Position numbers and translations under genes: made by a program
From: an uncultured bacterium
GTDB taxonomy: Bacteria; Bacteroidota; Bacteroidia; Chitinophagales; Chitinophagaceae
Direction of reading: 5' to 3'
Assembly: GCA_903826405.1 (NCBI GenBank)
Contig: CAIKEH010000013.1
Location: 1 to 64,000, forward strand
Length of the DNA: 64,000 nt
Notes under the pieces: model-generated
The model's database searches: none
The model's input: only the letters and a program-made list of their open reading frames with translations
Told to the model about the DNA's origin: nothing
Shown: positions 1 to 9,398 of the stretch, piece by piece
How the letters are laid out: each line of letters starts with the position of its first letter
How positions within the stretch are numbered: position 1 is the stretch's first letter

Positions 1-1147
1 CAGTGACCCATCCCCTGTTCATGGCCTCAGCTATACTGTAGCATACTTCAGGATAGCTGATGATGAAGGTAGGCTCACCTGTCAATCCAGAATAATACTT
101 TTTATAGTTCAGGAAAGAGATTTTACCCTGTGCAGACAAAGACGCCATACTACTTAGGTCCTGACCCAGATCCGCACCCTTGAAGGAACGGTAATCCGTA
201 TCCTCGAAGCCAAGGCCACGGGCGGGTTCTGCAAGGTACATGGCACGGATATCATTCAGATCACTGAGGTTATTTAGTAATGTTCCACCGACATTCAACC
301 TTCCCGCATCATTACCATAATTATTGCTGTTGTTGGGGTAGTAGTTGTATTTGTCGTTATACACATATTGCAGGTTGTCGCTGTTGCTGGTGAAGATGGG
401 ATACTGAGCAGGATTGTTGAAGATCGCCCCAAAGCGGGATTTGACATTGAGATCCCCGTCATCAGCTTTCTTGCTCAGGTCGATCAGGAGTCTGAGTGCG
501 TAGCTGTTCACTACTTTCCTCCATTGAACGAGTGCATCATACCCATTACCGCCACCATAAGCACCGCTGAGCGCCTCTTTGAAATAGAAGTCACCAGAGA
601 ATTCCTTTACACCGCTACTGAGAACACTGGAAAGGATGATATTGGCGGAATCCAACCAGTTTAGGGATTGAAGGAAGATCTGCTTCTGTGAATCGTATTT
701 GGGCTTGATGTTCGCTGTACCCTGAAGTGCCTCGGTCATGGGCAGGTCCCCCACCTTCTTGGACATTTCAGTGAAAAAGTATGCACGTAGAAAAAGTCCC
801 AGAGCATGATATGGGTTGTTACTGCTTCCGTTCGCATTATAAGCCAGTTCCTCCATGGAGATCACGTTGTTCAAAACGCCATAGGAAAGACCCGCACTTC
901 CATTCCAATATTTGTTATCACCATAATAAGTATAGTTGGAAACATAGAACTGGCATGCCTTGTCCTCTTCACCACCTGGAAAAGTAACAATATTGTTGAG
1001 AACACCTTTTAGCACCACGCCTGAAGGCACGCTCGTGGGCAGGTTCTTGTTAAGTGAATATTCCTCAAATTTTTTGGAACAACCCGTTGCTCCTACGATC
1101 AGCAGGGCAAGGGCGACCATATTTATTTTAAATGCTTTCATATTCAT
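1..1147 (-). CDS. SusD/RagB-family outer-membrane lipoprotein (3' end beyond window)
   Basis: The gene is absent from the ORF track because it runs off the left edge; I translated it by hand. About 382 residues are visible, starting with a signal peptide and a lipobox ending in Cys about residue 23 (ATGC), followed by SKKFEE, which resembles a surface-export signal. The helical body with a YPEVCYSIAEAMNRG segment is typical of SusD-like families. SusD proteins sit on the cell surface and act as the substrate-capturing lid of a SusC channel. The gene starts 30 bp downstream of susC on the same strand, so the two are surely co-transcribed. An ATG two codons into the ORF is an alternative start. 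The substrate cannot be told, and no glycosidase or peptidase is visible next to it. Confidence 0.88.
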   Translation of the reverse strand, partial: MNMKAFKINMVALALLIVGATGCSKKFEEYSLNKNLPTSVPSGVVLKGVLNNIVTFPGGEEDKACQFYVSNYTYYGDNKYWNGSAGLSYGVLNNVISMEELAYNANGSSNNPYHALGLFLRAYFFTEMSKKVGDLPMTEALQGTANIKPKYDSQKQIFLQSLNWLDSANIILSSVLSSGVKEFSGDFYFKEALSGAYGGGNGYDALVQWRKVVNSYALRLLIDLSKKADDGDLNVKSRFGAIFNNPAQYPIFTSNSDNLQYVYNDKYNYYPNNSNNYGNDAGRLNVGGTLLNNLSDLNDIRAMYLAEPARGLGFEDTDYRSFKGADLGQDLSSMASLSAQGKISFLNYKKYYSGLTGEPTFIISYPEVCYSIAEAMNRGWVT

Positions 1148-1177
1148 GATTTTTTCTGGTTCTTGATTGATCCTTGA

Positions 1178-4100
1178 TTAAAATACCACGTTGATGTTGA
1201 AACCAAAGCTCCTGGTTGTAGGTGTCTGCAAATTGTATTCTCTGCTCACACCACCGAATACATCACGGCCGGGATACTGGTCAACATCGATATCATGGAA
1301 TGCCTTGGGGAAGAAATAGATGAGGTTCCTGCCCACCAGGGAAAAATCAACCCTGCTGATGAAAGTCTTGTCCAACAACTTGCCGGGCAAGGAGTAGGTG
1401 ATAACCACTTCACGGAGCTTGGCGTAAGTCTTGCTCACCATGGTATGCTGGGGGTCGTTGTAGAAACTGCTCACATAGTCCTGAACCCACTGCGTAGCTA
1501 CCTTGTTGGGAGTGAACTGCAGACTCTTACCGTTGGTGATCACACCTGTTGCGGGGTCGTACTGAATCTGATCACTACCGCCTACGACGACGACACCATC
1601 AGCGCCCAGAATGGGAGAACCATTGGAATTATATGCTCCTGTGTATCCAGCATCACCCCAGTGATTGGATTCATACAAACGAGCCGCACCGATGACGCCT
1701 TCGTTGGTGTTTGCTCCACGTCCACCTTCAGTGAGTTTGCGGAGAACACGATCCTGTAACCTTCCACCGACCATGCCATCGAACTGGAATCCAATGCTGA
1801 ATGATTTATAGGTGAACTTGTTATGAATGGCCCATGACCAATCCGGATCGGCATGCCCCAGGTATTGACCCTTGGGGAGGTAGATGGGGAATCCACCTTC
1901 ATCATGAATGACCTTGCCATCGGGAGTGAGCGCTTCAAATGAACCGAAGAGCTTGTCTACGCGATCACCGATATGATAGGGGTAACCGGTACCATTGGAG
2001 ATCTCTGTCTGACCACCCGCGAAAGAGGCAAATGTCTCTTTATAGGTTGCCCAGTTGACCATGACATCCCAGCGCAAGCCACCTTTGGACTGAATGGGAG
2101 TTCCGGTCAAAGAGACTTCAGCGCCTGTCCTCTTCGTGGTACCACCATTTGTGGTGAAGTAATTTAGGCCGCTGGCTTCGGAAATGGATTGGTTGAAGAT
2201 CTTCGGGCCATCCTGATACTGGAACCAAGTGGCACTAAGACCTAATCTGTTCTTCAGGAAACGCATGTCGAATCCTGTTTCGAAGTTGGTCCTTGAAGTT
2301 GGCTTGATGCCGGCATCGATCCTGTAATTAGGAGAATTGGCCGCTGTGGCATTGTCGTAGCCATAATAGGTCAGGTAGGGAGGGTTTGCCAATTGGTAGT
2401 TCGGACCATTATATGGGGTAAAATAGCTGTTTCCATAACCAAGTGGGCCACCTACGCCGAGGCTCTGGAAAGCTGCGCCTATATATGGGCTGGTACCACC
2501 ATCCTTCACATTCACATAGGCTGCGCGAACCTTCAGGAAAGTTATCGCAGAAGGCAGATCGATATAATCGCTGAGGACCGAGCTGAACGAAACAGAAGGA
2601 TAGAAATAGGAATTCTTTCCAACAGGCAGTGCCGAAGTTTTGTCCAGACGGCCAGTTGTGGAGATAGTGAAATATTTCTTGTAGGTCAGGTCCACCGAAT
2701 AGTATGCACTCAGCTGCAGCAGATCTGAAGCGAATGAATAGGCGCGTATCGGCTTCATGGTGTTGGCGAAAGTGTACACATTGGGAACAATCAATTGGTC
2801 CGTGCTCACAAAGCTGGAGTTGTACCTCATGGTCCTCGCAGATCCGCCGCCGTAAGCACTTAAACTGAAACCACTGTTCAGGAAATTGTCCTTGTTATAA
2901 CGAACCAGTAATTCCGAGTTGTTCTCCCAAAGGCTTCTTCTATCTTCCCTGTAGTTGCCGTGGTTATGCTCATCCCCATAAGGGTGGGCGGAGAAAGGCA
3001 TTTTCTCATTTCTTAAGATGTCATAGGTCGTAACATTGGAACGAACCATAACATCCAGATCCTTGTTGAAACGGTAGGTAAAAGCCATCCATCCATACAC
3101 ATCGTTCTTCTTGTGACCCCTGAGCCACTCATAACTCTGGAAGTATGGATTGTGATAACGCTTGTACTCCACGAAGTTGGACTGAACACCTTCTTTACCG
3201 GGCTGCCAGTAATTGATGATGTTCGGATCCTTGACATTCCAGTCAGCACCGGTCCAAATATCAATATTGTAGATAATGGAGTTGGGGCCGTAGACAACAT
3301 CAGGGATATTATTCGAATTCTGATGGTTGTAGTTGATGTTCGCCTCAACTTTGAATTTGCTTGTGATATCGTAGCTGCCGATCAAATTCAGGTTCTGCGT
3401 GTTCAAGCCGGTGTTCGGAGTGATGCCGCGCTGGTATCCATTGGAAACCGACATCCGGATATTGGACCTGTCGGTAGCTGCTGAGAAACTAACGTTTGTC
3501 GTGTTGAGCAGACCAGCCTGAAGGAATTTCTGAAGATTGTCCTTTCCGCGGGAAACCCATGGAGTAGGCTCTATATTCCCGGTGAAAGTGGATCCGTCAG
3601 CAAATGTGGTGACGTAGGTTTTATTGGGATCATACTTGCCGTCGTATTGCGGAAGAAGAAGTCCAGCATCCAGACGGGGGCCCCAAACGTCATAGTCTTT
3701 ATCATTACGTCCGGATCCAGTACCGTTACTGTTGTAGTCACCGAAGGCAAACGTCTGATAATCACCGCCACCATATTGATTTTGCACCTTGGGTATGGCT
3801 ATGAAACCTTTGTTGATCTGAAGGCTGTTGCTCAGCTCAACGGTGAATCCTTTATTATTTTTCTTACCCCTCTTAGTCGTGATGAGGATGGCGCCGTTGA
3901 TACCGCGGCTTCCATAAAGGGCGGCGGCGGTGGGGCCTTTCAACACGGTGTAGGTCTCGATGTCATCGGGGCTGATGTTCCAGGTATCTGAGTTGATGGG
4001 GATACCATCCACTACATAAAAGTTCAGGGGTGAACCGCGAAGGAGCACGGTGGGTGCAGCCAGCAGTTCCTGATTGATACCCACGTTCAGGCCAGCCACT

Positions 4101-4552
4101 TTACCTACCAATCCATTCACCGGGTTGGGTTCACGGGCTTTGAGCAGATCAGAACCCTTGACCTCCTGGACAGAATAACCCAGGCGCTTGGTTTCCTTCT
4201 TGATGCCCAAAGCGGTCACTACCACGTCACTCAGGATCTTGGAATCCTGATCAACTCCTATGACCAAATTGTTGTCGGATACAGTCTTTTCAAAAGGCTG
4301 GATACCTACTCCGGAGAACTGGAGCACATCCCCTTTGTTGGCACGAATACTGAATGTACCATCGGCATTCGTCGAAGTCCCTTGCTTACTCCCTTTCACG
4401 ACCACGGTGATGGCCGAAATAGGAGTTTGATCAGCATTGGAAAGAATCTTTCCGGTGATGATACCCTGTGCTTGCAACAGATGCGGCACAAGCAAGACAA
4501 AAAGGGAAAGAAAGAACAACTTACTGGATCTAGCTAATGCATGCATAAACAT
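1178..4552 (-). CDS. SusC/RagA-family TonB-linked outer membrane transporter
   Basis: A protein of 1124 residues with a signal peptide (about 1-29, ending LLQAQ), then a carboxypeptidase-regulatory-like beta-sandwich (about 31-100), a TonB plug domain (about 110-230, with ALGIKKETKRLGYSVQEV and VLKGPTAAALYGSRGINGAILITTKRGK in pieces, typical of SusC), and a large beta-barrel ending in aromatic VVF. The length fits the family. With the SusD gene 30 bp downstream it forms a TonB-driven importer of oligosaccharides or other large nutrients. There is no N-terminal STN (anti-sigma-interacting) domain, so it is unlikely to signal through an ECF/anti-sigma pair. The substrate is unknown. Confidence 0.95.
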   Translation of the reverse strand: MFMHALARSSKLFFLSLFVLLVPHLLQAQGIITGKILSNADQTPISAITVVVKGSKQGTSTNADGTFSIRANKGDVLQFSGVGIQPFEKTVSDNNLVIGVDQDSKILSDVVVTALGIKKETKRLGYSVQEVKGSDLLKAREPNPVNGLVGKVAGLNVGINQELLAAPTVLLRGSPLNFYVVDGIPINSDTWNISPDDIETYTVLKGPTAAALYGSRGINGAILITTKRGKKNNKGFTVELSNSLQINKGFIAIPKVQNQYGGGDYQTFAFGDYNSNGTGSGRNDKDYDVWGPRLDAGLLLPQYDGKYDPNKTYVTTFADGSTFTGNIEPTPWVSRGKDNLQKFLQAGLLNTTNVSFSAATDRSNIRMSVSNGYQRGITPNTGLNTQNLNLIGSYDITSKFKVEANINYNHQNSNNIPDVVYGPNSIIYNIDIWTGADWNVKDPNIINYWQPGKEGVQSNFVEYKRYHNPYFQSYEWLRGHKKNDVYGWMAFTYRFNKDLDVMVRSNVTTYDILRNEKMPFSAHPYGDEHNHGNYREDRRSLWENNSELLVRYNKDNFLNSGFSLSAYGGGSARTMRYNSSFVSTDQLIVPNVYTFANTMKPIRAYSFASDLLQLSAYYSVDLTYKKYFTISTTGRLDKTSALPVGKNSYFYPSVSFSSVLSDYIDLPSAITFLKVRAAYVNVKDGGTSPYIGAAFQSLGVGGPLGYGNSYFTPYNGPNYQLANPPYLTYYGYDNATAANSPNYRIDAGIKPTSRTNFETGFDMRFLKNRLGLSATWFQYQDGPKIFNQSISEASGLNYFTTNGGTTKRTGAEVSLTGTPIQSKGGLRWDVMVNWATYKETFASFAGGQTEISNGTGYPYHIGDRVDKLFGSFEALTPDGKVIHDEGGFPIYLPKGQYLGHADPDWSWAIHNKFTYKSFSIGFQFDGMVGGRLQDRVLRKLTEGGRGANTNEGVIGAARLYESNHWGDAGYTGAYNSNGSPILGADGVVVVGGSDQIQYDPATGVITNGKSLQFTPNKVATQWVQDYVSSFYNDPQHTMVSKTYAKLREVVITYSLPGKLLDKTFISRVDFSLVGRNLIYFFPKAFHDIDVDQYPGRDVFGGVSREYNLQTPTTRSFGFNINVVF

Positions 4553-4833
4553 TGGTTTTGGTTAGTGCAGAATGAGGCCGCAAATTATCTGGCGTATGTT
4601 AAGGAACCGTATCAATGGGATTACAAGAATGTTATAGCTGTGTTACCGAAATCTTATGAATTAAACTGAATGTGAAGCCAATATTAAACTTTTCAGGAAT
4701 TCTGTCAATGAAAACCTAAAAATTGTGGAAAAACCACGAAATACTGTCAATCCATGTTTCATATTATAAAATTAACAAGTACGAAACCTGAGGAGGTAAA
4801 ATGCGTAAGAGATAAATCCTATTTGGGTTTGCG
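4553..4833. other. 281-bp leader region upstream of the susC gene
   Basis: AT-rich gap between the glycosyltransferase gene and susC. It contains an 8-bp direct repeat, CTGTCAAT, at 4702-4709 and 4744-4751, 42 bp apart (about four helical turns), which could be a regulator site. A short GTGG-TTTTT-CCAC hairpin followed by T-rich sequence on the minus strand (about 4720-4740) might be a weak terminator for the glycosyltransferase. No exact TAnnTTTG promoter box was found before susC. These are visual observations only. Confidence 0.3.
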
Positions 4834-5985
4834 TCAAACAGCTTCCTGAAACAGGTATGGGCCGTCAACTGTATGGGGCTTGGGCAGAAATCCATGCAAA
4901 AAACTCAAAAGTCTGTCCGGGCAAGACAAAACCCAATCGCGATACTGATCAGGTATATGATGTCCCGATCTGGTGATGTTGATAAGCTGATTCATGTCGA
5001 AGGTTGAGCCCTGTAGCCCGGCTCCCGCTTCCTGAGCTTCCATGGCATTGCAGCGCTGTTCAAAATGACCTTTGACAGGTACCATGAAAATAGGTTTCCC
5101 CAAAAACATGGCTTCACATACCGTCTCAAAACCCGCGGTGGTGGCCAGGCCGCTGCAACCTGCAAGCTGCTCCAGGAAAACAGTTCCGTCCAAACTGTGA
5201 AAACTGAGTTTGGAGTCAACCTGCCAATACCCAAAATGTTCCTCGCGAACCTCCCGGCTGTCCGTGAAACAACGGAGATGAACCTCGGGGTTCTCCCGGT
5301 GCCATTCGAGAATATCTTTCATGTATCCGCTGTTGACCAAGTATACAAGTAGGTATCCCTCATCCCTGCTGTGCAGGGACAGCAATTCCCGACGAAGAAT
5401 GGGAGGAACCGTATACAACTTCTTACGCGGACAAGAACCAGAATCAGAAAGTGAAATCGCCAGACAGGAATTCGAACCCAGCTTGGTCAATTTCGTATAA
5501 GCAAGAATGCCGAGCTTATGCAAGGACTTGCTGAGAGGAAATCTGTGTTCGGGATGAAGATAACTATATTGATGGGCGATGCAGACTACAGGAGGATGCC
5601 CTGAATATGAACCAGCATACAAGCCTACAAGGGGTTCATAAAAATTGAGGATCAGATCTGGTTCATGAAAATCCACCAGCCTTTTGAATAATCTCACGCT
5701 CCGGATATATTCCGGTAGCATCAAAAGGTTTTTGATCAGTGTCCTTCCCATGTGGATGCCTCGACCATGACGGTCCATGAAAAAATTCGGACTCTTCATG
5801 GGAACCACCGGTTCATTGAAGGACTTCTTGAAAAACTCGGGTAATTCCCGTCGTGAACTCCCCCCAACCACTACACAACAGACTTCAAACCCATTTCGTG
5901 TAAGCAGTTCATACATCGAAATGGCTTGGGTCAGGTGGCCTCTGCCCTCACCCTGAACAGCGAACATGACACTTAAAGCCTTCAT
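4834..5985 (-). CDS. MurG-like (GT28-type) glycosyltransferase
   Basis: A 383-residue protein. The N-terminus has the glycine-rich loop QGEGRGHLTQA (about 11-21) seen in GT-B fold enzymes such as MurG, and the C-terminal half has ATTAGFETVCEAMFLGKPI followed by HFEQRCNA, the donor-nucleotide-binding region of this fold. It probably transfers a sugar from a nucleotide donor to a lipid or other acceptor at the inner membrane face; no membrane segment is evident. It lies 26 bp downstream of an LpxH-like phosphoesterase gene, so the two form an operon and may act on the same glycolipid. The exact sugar and acceptor cannot be read from the sequence. Confidence 0.8.
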   Translation of the reverse strand: MKALSVMFAVQGEGRGHLTQAISMYELLTRNGFEVCCVVVGGSSRRELPEFFKKSFNEPVVPMKSPNFFMDRHGRGIHMGRTLIKNLLMLPEYIRSVRLFKRLVDFHEPDLILNFYEPLVGLYAGSYSGHPPVVCIAHQYSYLHPEHRFPLSKSLHKLGILAYTKLTKLGSNSCLAISLSDSGSCPRKKLYTVPPILRRELLSLHSRDEGYLLVYLVNSGYMKDILEWHRENPEVHLRCFTDSREVREEHFGYWQVDSKLSFHSLDGTVFLEQLAGCSGLATTAGFETVCEAMFLGKPIFMVPVKGHFEQRCNAMEAQEAGAGLQGSTFDMNQLINITRSGHHIPDQYRDWVLSCPDRLLSFLHGFLPKPHTVDGPYLFQEAV

Positions 5986-6011
5986 GTGATATCGTTTATT
6001 TCACAGCATGA

Positions 6012-6842
6012 TCATGCAAACTCCTCCAGCAATTCCCCAGCGCCCATGAGATCTTTGATCGCGAGGTCAAAATCGATTCCCTCTTCTTCGGTATGAACTT
6101 CATTGACCCAATCCTGGTATCGAATGATCTTCCATTCCCCTTCTTCCGTCTCCACCAATGCGCTCAGTGTTTCGACCCAATCGCCGCTGTTCAGATATTG
6201 AATCCCATCCACGATCTTGACCGCTGGATGATGAATATGGCCACAAATGACCCCATCGCAACGCTCTTGCCTGGCCACAGCACACAACTCGGATTCAAAA
6301 TCGGTCATGAAGGAAACCGCTTGCTTGACCTTGTGCTTGACCACCTGTGAAAGGGAGTAATAGGGCAAGCCTTTGTTCTTTCTGAAGTTGTTGTAGTGAC
6401 GGTTCACCCACAGTAGGAACGTATATCCCACATCTCCCAACTTGGCCACCCATTTCAGGTTGGTTGTGACGGAATCAAAGATGTCTCCGTGCACCACGAA
6501 ATATTTTTTACCAAAAGATTGGTGAATATGGGTCCTGACTATGGAAAAATTTCCGATCTCTAAAGGCAGTATCTCATCCAGAAAGTCATCATGGTTGCCT
6601 CTTAAGTAGATGATCTCCGTTTCTGTTGTGGAAAGCCATTTCATGACTAGCCTGAAGAAGGCAGTGTGCTTCTTCTTCCATTTTCCCGACTTGCCCAATT
6701 GCCAGCCGTCGATGATATCACCATTTAGGATGAGCTTGTCGCAAGTGTGGTGCTTGAGGAAATGAATGGCTTCTCTGGGGTGGGCGTTGCGGATGCCCAA
6801 GTGGATGTCGGAGAGTACGATGGTCTTGTAGTGTGTTTTCAC
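6012..6842 (-). CDS. LpxH-like metallophosphoesterase (UDP-2,3-diacylglucosamine diphosphatase family)
   Basis: Calcineurin-like phosphoesterase with all metal-binding motifs in order: SDIHLG, NGDIIDGW, RGNHDD, HGDIFD and CGHIHHP. This arrangement is that of the LpxH/COG2908 family, which hydrolyses UDP-diacylglucosamine in lipid A synthesis. The track start at 6860 is a TTG; a GTG at 6842 gives MKTHYKTIVLSDIHLG, which matches family N-termini better, and no in-frame ATG exists. A second LpxH-type gene at 58149-58907 looks like the true lpxH, so this copy may act on another nucleotide- or phospho-glycolipid together with the glycosyltransferase downstream (26 bp gap). Confidence 0.82.
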   Translation of the reverse strand: MKTHYKTIVLSDIHLGIRNAHPREAIHFLKHHTCDKLILNGDIIDGWQLGKSGKWKKKHTAFFRLVMKWLSTTETEIIYLRGNHDDFLDEILPLEIGNFSIVRTHIHQSFGKKYFVVHGDIFDSVTTNLKWVAKLGDVGYTFLLWVNRHYNNFRKNKGLPYYSLSQVVKHKVKQAVSFMTDFESELCAVARQERCDGVICGHIHHPAVKIVDGIQYLNSGDWVETLSALVETEEGEWKIIRYQDWVNEVHTEEEGIDFDLAIKDLMGAGELLEEFA

Positions 6843-6995
6843 TATTCCGGGTTTTATCAAAGTTTTAGCATGAGCATGAACAAATCGTTTCGAGATGGTT
6901 AAGAAATGATTAAGACAAGGCGTATCTGGAATTCATTCACTTTTCATTCACATCGGGATAACCGTAGATTAATAGTATTTCCATCGGTTTGTATC

Positions 6996-7640
6996 ATGAG
7001 TACAAATCGTATGTTTTGGGCCATCCCATTGATGTCGTTGATATCCTGCATGCATGATCAGCCGGCCATGCCGATACCGGTTGACAAAATCTGCTTTCAA
7101 CGCCAGGTCCTCCCTCTTTTCGTGAATTATTGCAGCAGGGTCGAAGGCGGCTGCCATGATGCTGGGAATCCACGGATCTCACTGGTTGATCATGCCGGCA
7201 TCATGCGGGGGATACAAGAAGGGAATGCTGATGGCAGTTGGTTCTTCCACACCATCGGATTGAGCATGCCGCCGGGTGCAGAACCACAGTTGAATGCAGA
7301 ACAGGTCGGGATCATCAGAAAATGGATAGATCAAGGTGCTCCGAATTCCAATTGTGAAAACCTCCCGTGTGATACGAGTAGATTGACCTATTCAAATTCC
7401 GCTTCGGCCATTTTCTCCAATTATTGCAATGGCTGCCATGATTCATGGGTTTATCCGAATGCCCTTGGCTTCTCCTCGTATGACCGTGCCAAAAATTCCA
7501 TCAGCGCCGATCCGGAAAAATTCCTGCGCAGCATCAGGTACAGCGCAGGGGCACAGAAGAATATGCCCCCTTCCTGCGAAATGAACCCATGCGACCGGAT
7601 GAAAATCGAAAGCTGGATCAACAGAGGTATGCCTTATTAG
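6996..7640 (+). CDS. Diheme cytochrome-like lipoprotein with duplicated module
   Basis: The ATG at 6996 gives a 214-residue lipoprotein (signal MSTNRMFWAIPLMSLISC, lipid Cys about 18); the track start 30 codons upstream adds an implausible basic extension. The mature protein is a tandem repeat of a roughly 95-residue c-type cytochrome module. Module 1 has C46...C53-H54 (CX6CH), MPP at 91-93 and IIRKWIDQG. Module 2 has the classic CNGCH (144-148), MPPS at about 190 and IESWINRG. The Met residues are the likely axial ligands. It resembles the planctomycete-type cytochrome c proteins of Bacteroidota and may carry electrons at the membrane or cell surface. The wide first Cys spacing is unusual. 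It is transcribed alone, divergent from the phosphoesterase. Confidence 0.75.
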   Translation: MSTNRMFWAIPLMSLISCMHDQPAMPIPVDKICFQRQVLPLFVNYCSRVEGGCHDAGNPRISLVDHAGIMRGIQEGNADGSWFFHTIGLSMPPGAEPQLNAEQVGIIRKWIDQGAPNSNCENLPCDTSRLTYSNSASAIFSNYCNGCHDSWVYPNALGFSSYDRAKNSISADPEKFLRSIRYSAGAQKNMPPSCEMNPCDRMKIESWINRGMPY

Positions 7641-7648
7641 TTCTTTCC

Positions 7649-7680
7649 AAAAAAAAGGGCCGGGCAATGCCCGACCCCTT
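7649..7680 (-). terminator. Rho-independent terminator
   Basis: On the minus strand, a GC-rich stem (GGGTCGGGC / GCCCGGCCC, loop ATT) is followed by a run of eight T. It lies just past the stop codon of the beta-helix lipoprotein gene. It could also slow plus-strand transcription leaving the cytochrome gene, but there is no T run on that side. Confidence 0.85.
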
Positions 7681-7695
7681 CATATGAAGTATTTC

Positions 7696-9366
7696 TTACT
7701 TGTTGAAAACTGCCCATCCACTTGTCCAGTCCGTGCTATTATCAAAAGCGCCGACGTAAGCGACCTTGTCAAAAAAAGCATCGGCAAGTGTTCCAAAATC
7801 GAATTTGGCTCCTGCGAGTAGAGGTGAACCTCCCTGAGGTTTGAGATTGGGAGCTGCATTGTTGAACGGATCGCCCAGTTGAAGGGTGTTCGGATCGGTC
7901 ACGATCTGTGAACCATAGACGCTGGTCAACCTATTGGCTACTGCAGCTGAATCATAAACCAGATTAGGGATATTCAGGCCGGAAACGACATCCACAACCT
8001 TACCCAGCGCAGTGTGGAAATAGCTGTTGTAAAAGGCACTGGTTCCACGCTGATGATATGCGATCGTTGAATCCTCTTGAAGACGGAAACCACCTTTTTG
8101 TGAACCTATGACAACGGAATTGGCAAGGATGAACTTAGTTCCTCTCCTCCAGCGCATGCCCCATCCATAATCCGAGGAGGTTCCTGGAGCGTTGTTGGGA
8201 CCAATGGCGGTGAAATTGGAAAGTACAGGGAACGTAATGGGAGCCCTGCTCAGGACGAAGCCGTTGGCAGGATTCACATTATCCACTTCAAAATTATTCG
8301 AAACATCACCAGTGGTTCCTTTGGGATCGGTGAACTTGGGGTCTTTGATGGAGATGGCGAACTGGATCTTCCCGGAATAACCGTCGTCCATATCATAATC
8401 ATCATCTGCACTGTTGTAAGCGATCAGATGCTTGCAGTTGACAGTGCCTCCGAAAAATTCAAAAGCATCGTCCAGGCCACGGACCACTTCTACATAATCG
8501 ATGGTGGTGGCATCACCCACCCCATAAAGTGAAAGACCGTTCACCTCATCGCCTGGATTGACCGCCTTTCCAGCATATTCGATCCTCCAGTATTTGATGA
8601 CACCGGAATTGTCCGTTTTATTCGTGCCTCCGAAAAGTTCATACTTTGAATCCACGCCACCTTCGATCTTGGCATGGTTTCCATTACCAGGTGCTGCACC
8701 AGCAATGATGACACCACCAAAGTCACCGGGCGTAGGTGTTGTTTCGGCGGATGTGAATACGATGGGAGAAGTCTGAGTTCCTTCGGCCTGGATCTTTCCA
8801 CCACGGGTGATGACCAGTACGCCTGCGGAATCTTTATTGGAAATGATATTTGTTCCAGCTTCGATCGTAAGGGTAACACCATTTTCCACGTAAACATAGC
8901 CGCGAAGACGCCATTTATAATTTTTGGTCATAGTCAGGTTTGCATTGATCACGCCACGAATGTCAATCACGGAGCCATCAGCTGGAACGATCTTGAAACT
9001 TTCGGGAGCAGCGGGAGATGCAGGGGAAGTTGCGGAATTCTTGGCGCCGTCTTTGGAAGTGACGCGGAAATAATAGGTGGAACCTACGGCCAATCCGGGG
9101 AGTTTCACGCTGTGCGTGGTCACCAAGGTCGCATCAGTTACGTTGGAGCCTAAAGTAGCATCGGTGGTGCCATAATCCACACGGCTGTCACTTGCTTCAT
9201 TCGTTGTCCATGTGACCACTGCGGAGCCATCACTGTTCGGTGTCGCAGTAACGGCTGAGATCGTTGGTGGAGTCACGTCCGGAGGAGTAACTGGCGTGTC
9301 CGATTTTTTGCAGCCCCAGGCCATGATCAAGGTGGCGAGAAGCAGCGAGGAAATTTGTTTTTTCAT
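7696..9366 (-). CDS. Surface lipoprotein with fibronectin-III and beta-helix-like domain
   Basis: A 556-residue lipoprotein: signal peptide with lipid Cys about 19 (MAWGCKKSD), a fibronectin type III domain (about 30-125), then a Gly/Val-rich region (about 130-556) with repeating parallel beta-helix character and a very acidic patch, DDDYDMDDGYSG, that could bind calcium. It follows the TonB receptor gene by 32 bp and is read in the same direction, so it is probably the receptor's cell-surface partner, in the way SusD serves SusC although it is unrelated to SusD. Neighbouring phosphate genes suggest a role in phosphate or phosphoester uptake; this is inference. A strong terminator follows it. 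Confidence 0.75.
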   Translation of the reverse strand: MKKQISSLLLATLIMAWGCKKSDTPVTPPDVTPPTISAVTATPNSDGSAVVTWTTNEASDSRVDYGTTDATLGSNVTDATLVTTHSVKLPGLAVGSTYYFRVTSKDGAKNSATSPASPAAPESFKIVPADGSVIDIRGVINANLTMTKNYKWRLRGYVYVENGVTLTIEAGTNIISNKDSAGVLVITRGGKIQAEGTQTSPIVFTSAETTPTPGDFGGVIIAGAAPGNGNHAKIEGGVDSKYELFGGTNKTDNSGVIKYWRIEYAGKAVNPGDEVNGLSLYGVGDATTIDYVEVVRGLDDAFEFFGGTVNCKHLIAYNSADDDYDMDDGYSGKIQFAISIKDPKFTDPKGTTGDVSNNFEVDNVNPANGFVLSRAPITFPVLSNFTAIGPNNAPGTSSDYGWGMRWRRGTKFILANSVVIGSQKGGFRLQEDSTIAYHQRGTSAFYNSYFHTALGKVVDVVSGLNIPNLVYDSAAVANRLTSVYGSQIVTDPNTLQLGDPFNNAAPNLKPQGGSPLLAGAKFDFGTLADAFFDKVAYVGAFDNSTDWTSGWAVFNK

Positions 9367-9398
9367 CTGCTTTGGTTTAGTTGTTTTTATGTTCGGTT

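Noticed and set aside
178-187. CRISPR array anywhere in the window
   Set aside because: No regularly spaced repeat of 23-47 bp was seen in any intergenic region; coordinates here are only a placeholder.
1295-1759. 154-aa plus-strand ORF inside susC
   Set aside because: Antisense shadow of a well-supported gene, without family features.
4791-4815. AGGAGGT followed by ATG CGT AAG AGA TAA
   Set aside because: A perfect Shine-Dalgarno look-alike, but the ORF has four codons and such sites are little used in Bacteroidota; taken as chance.
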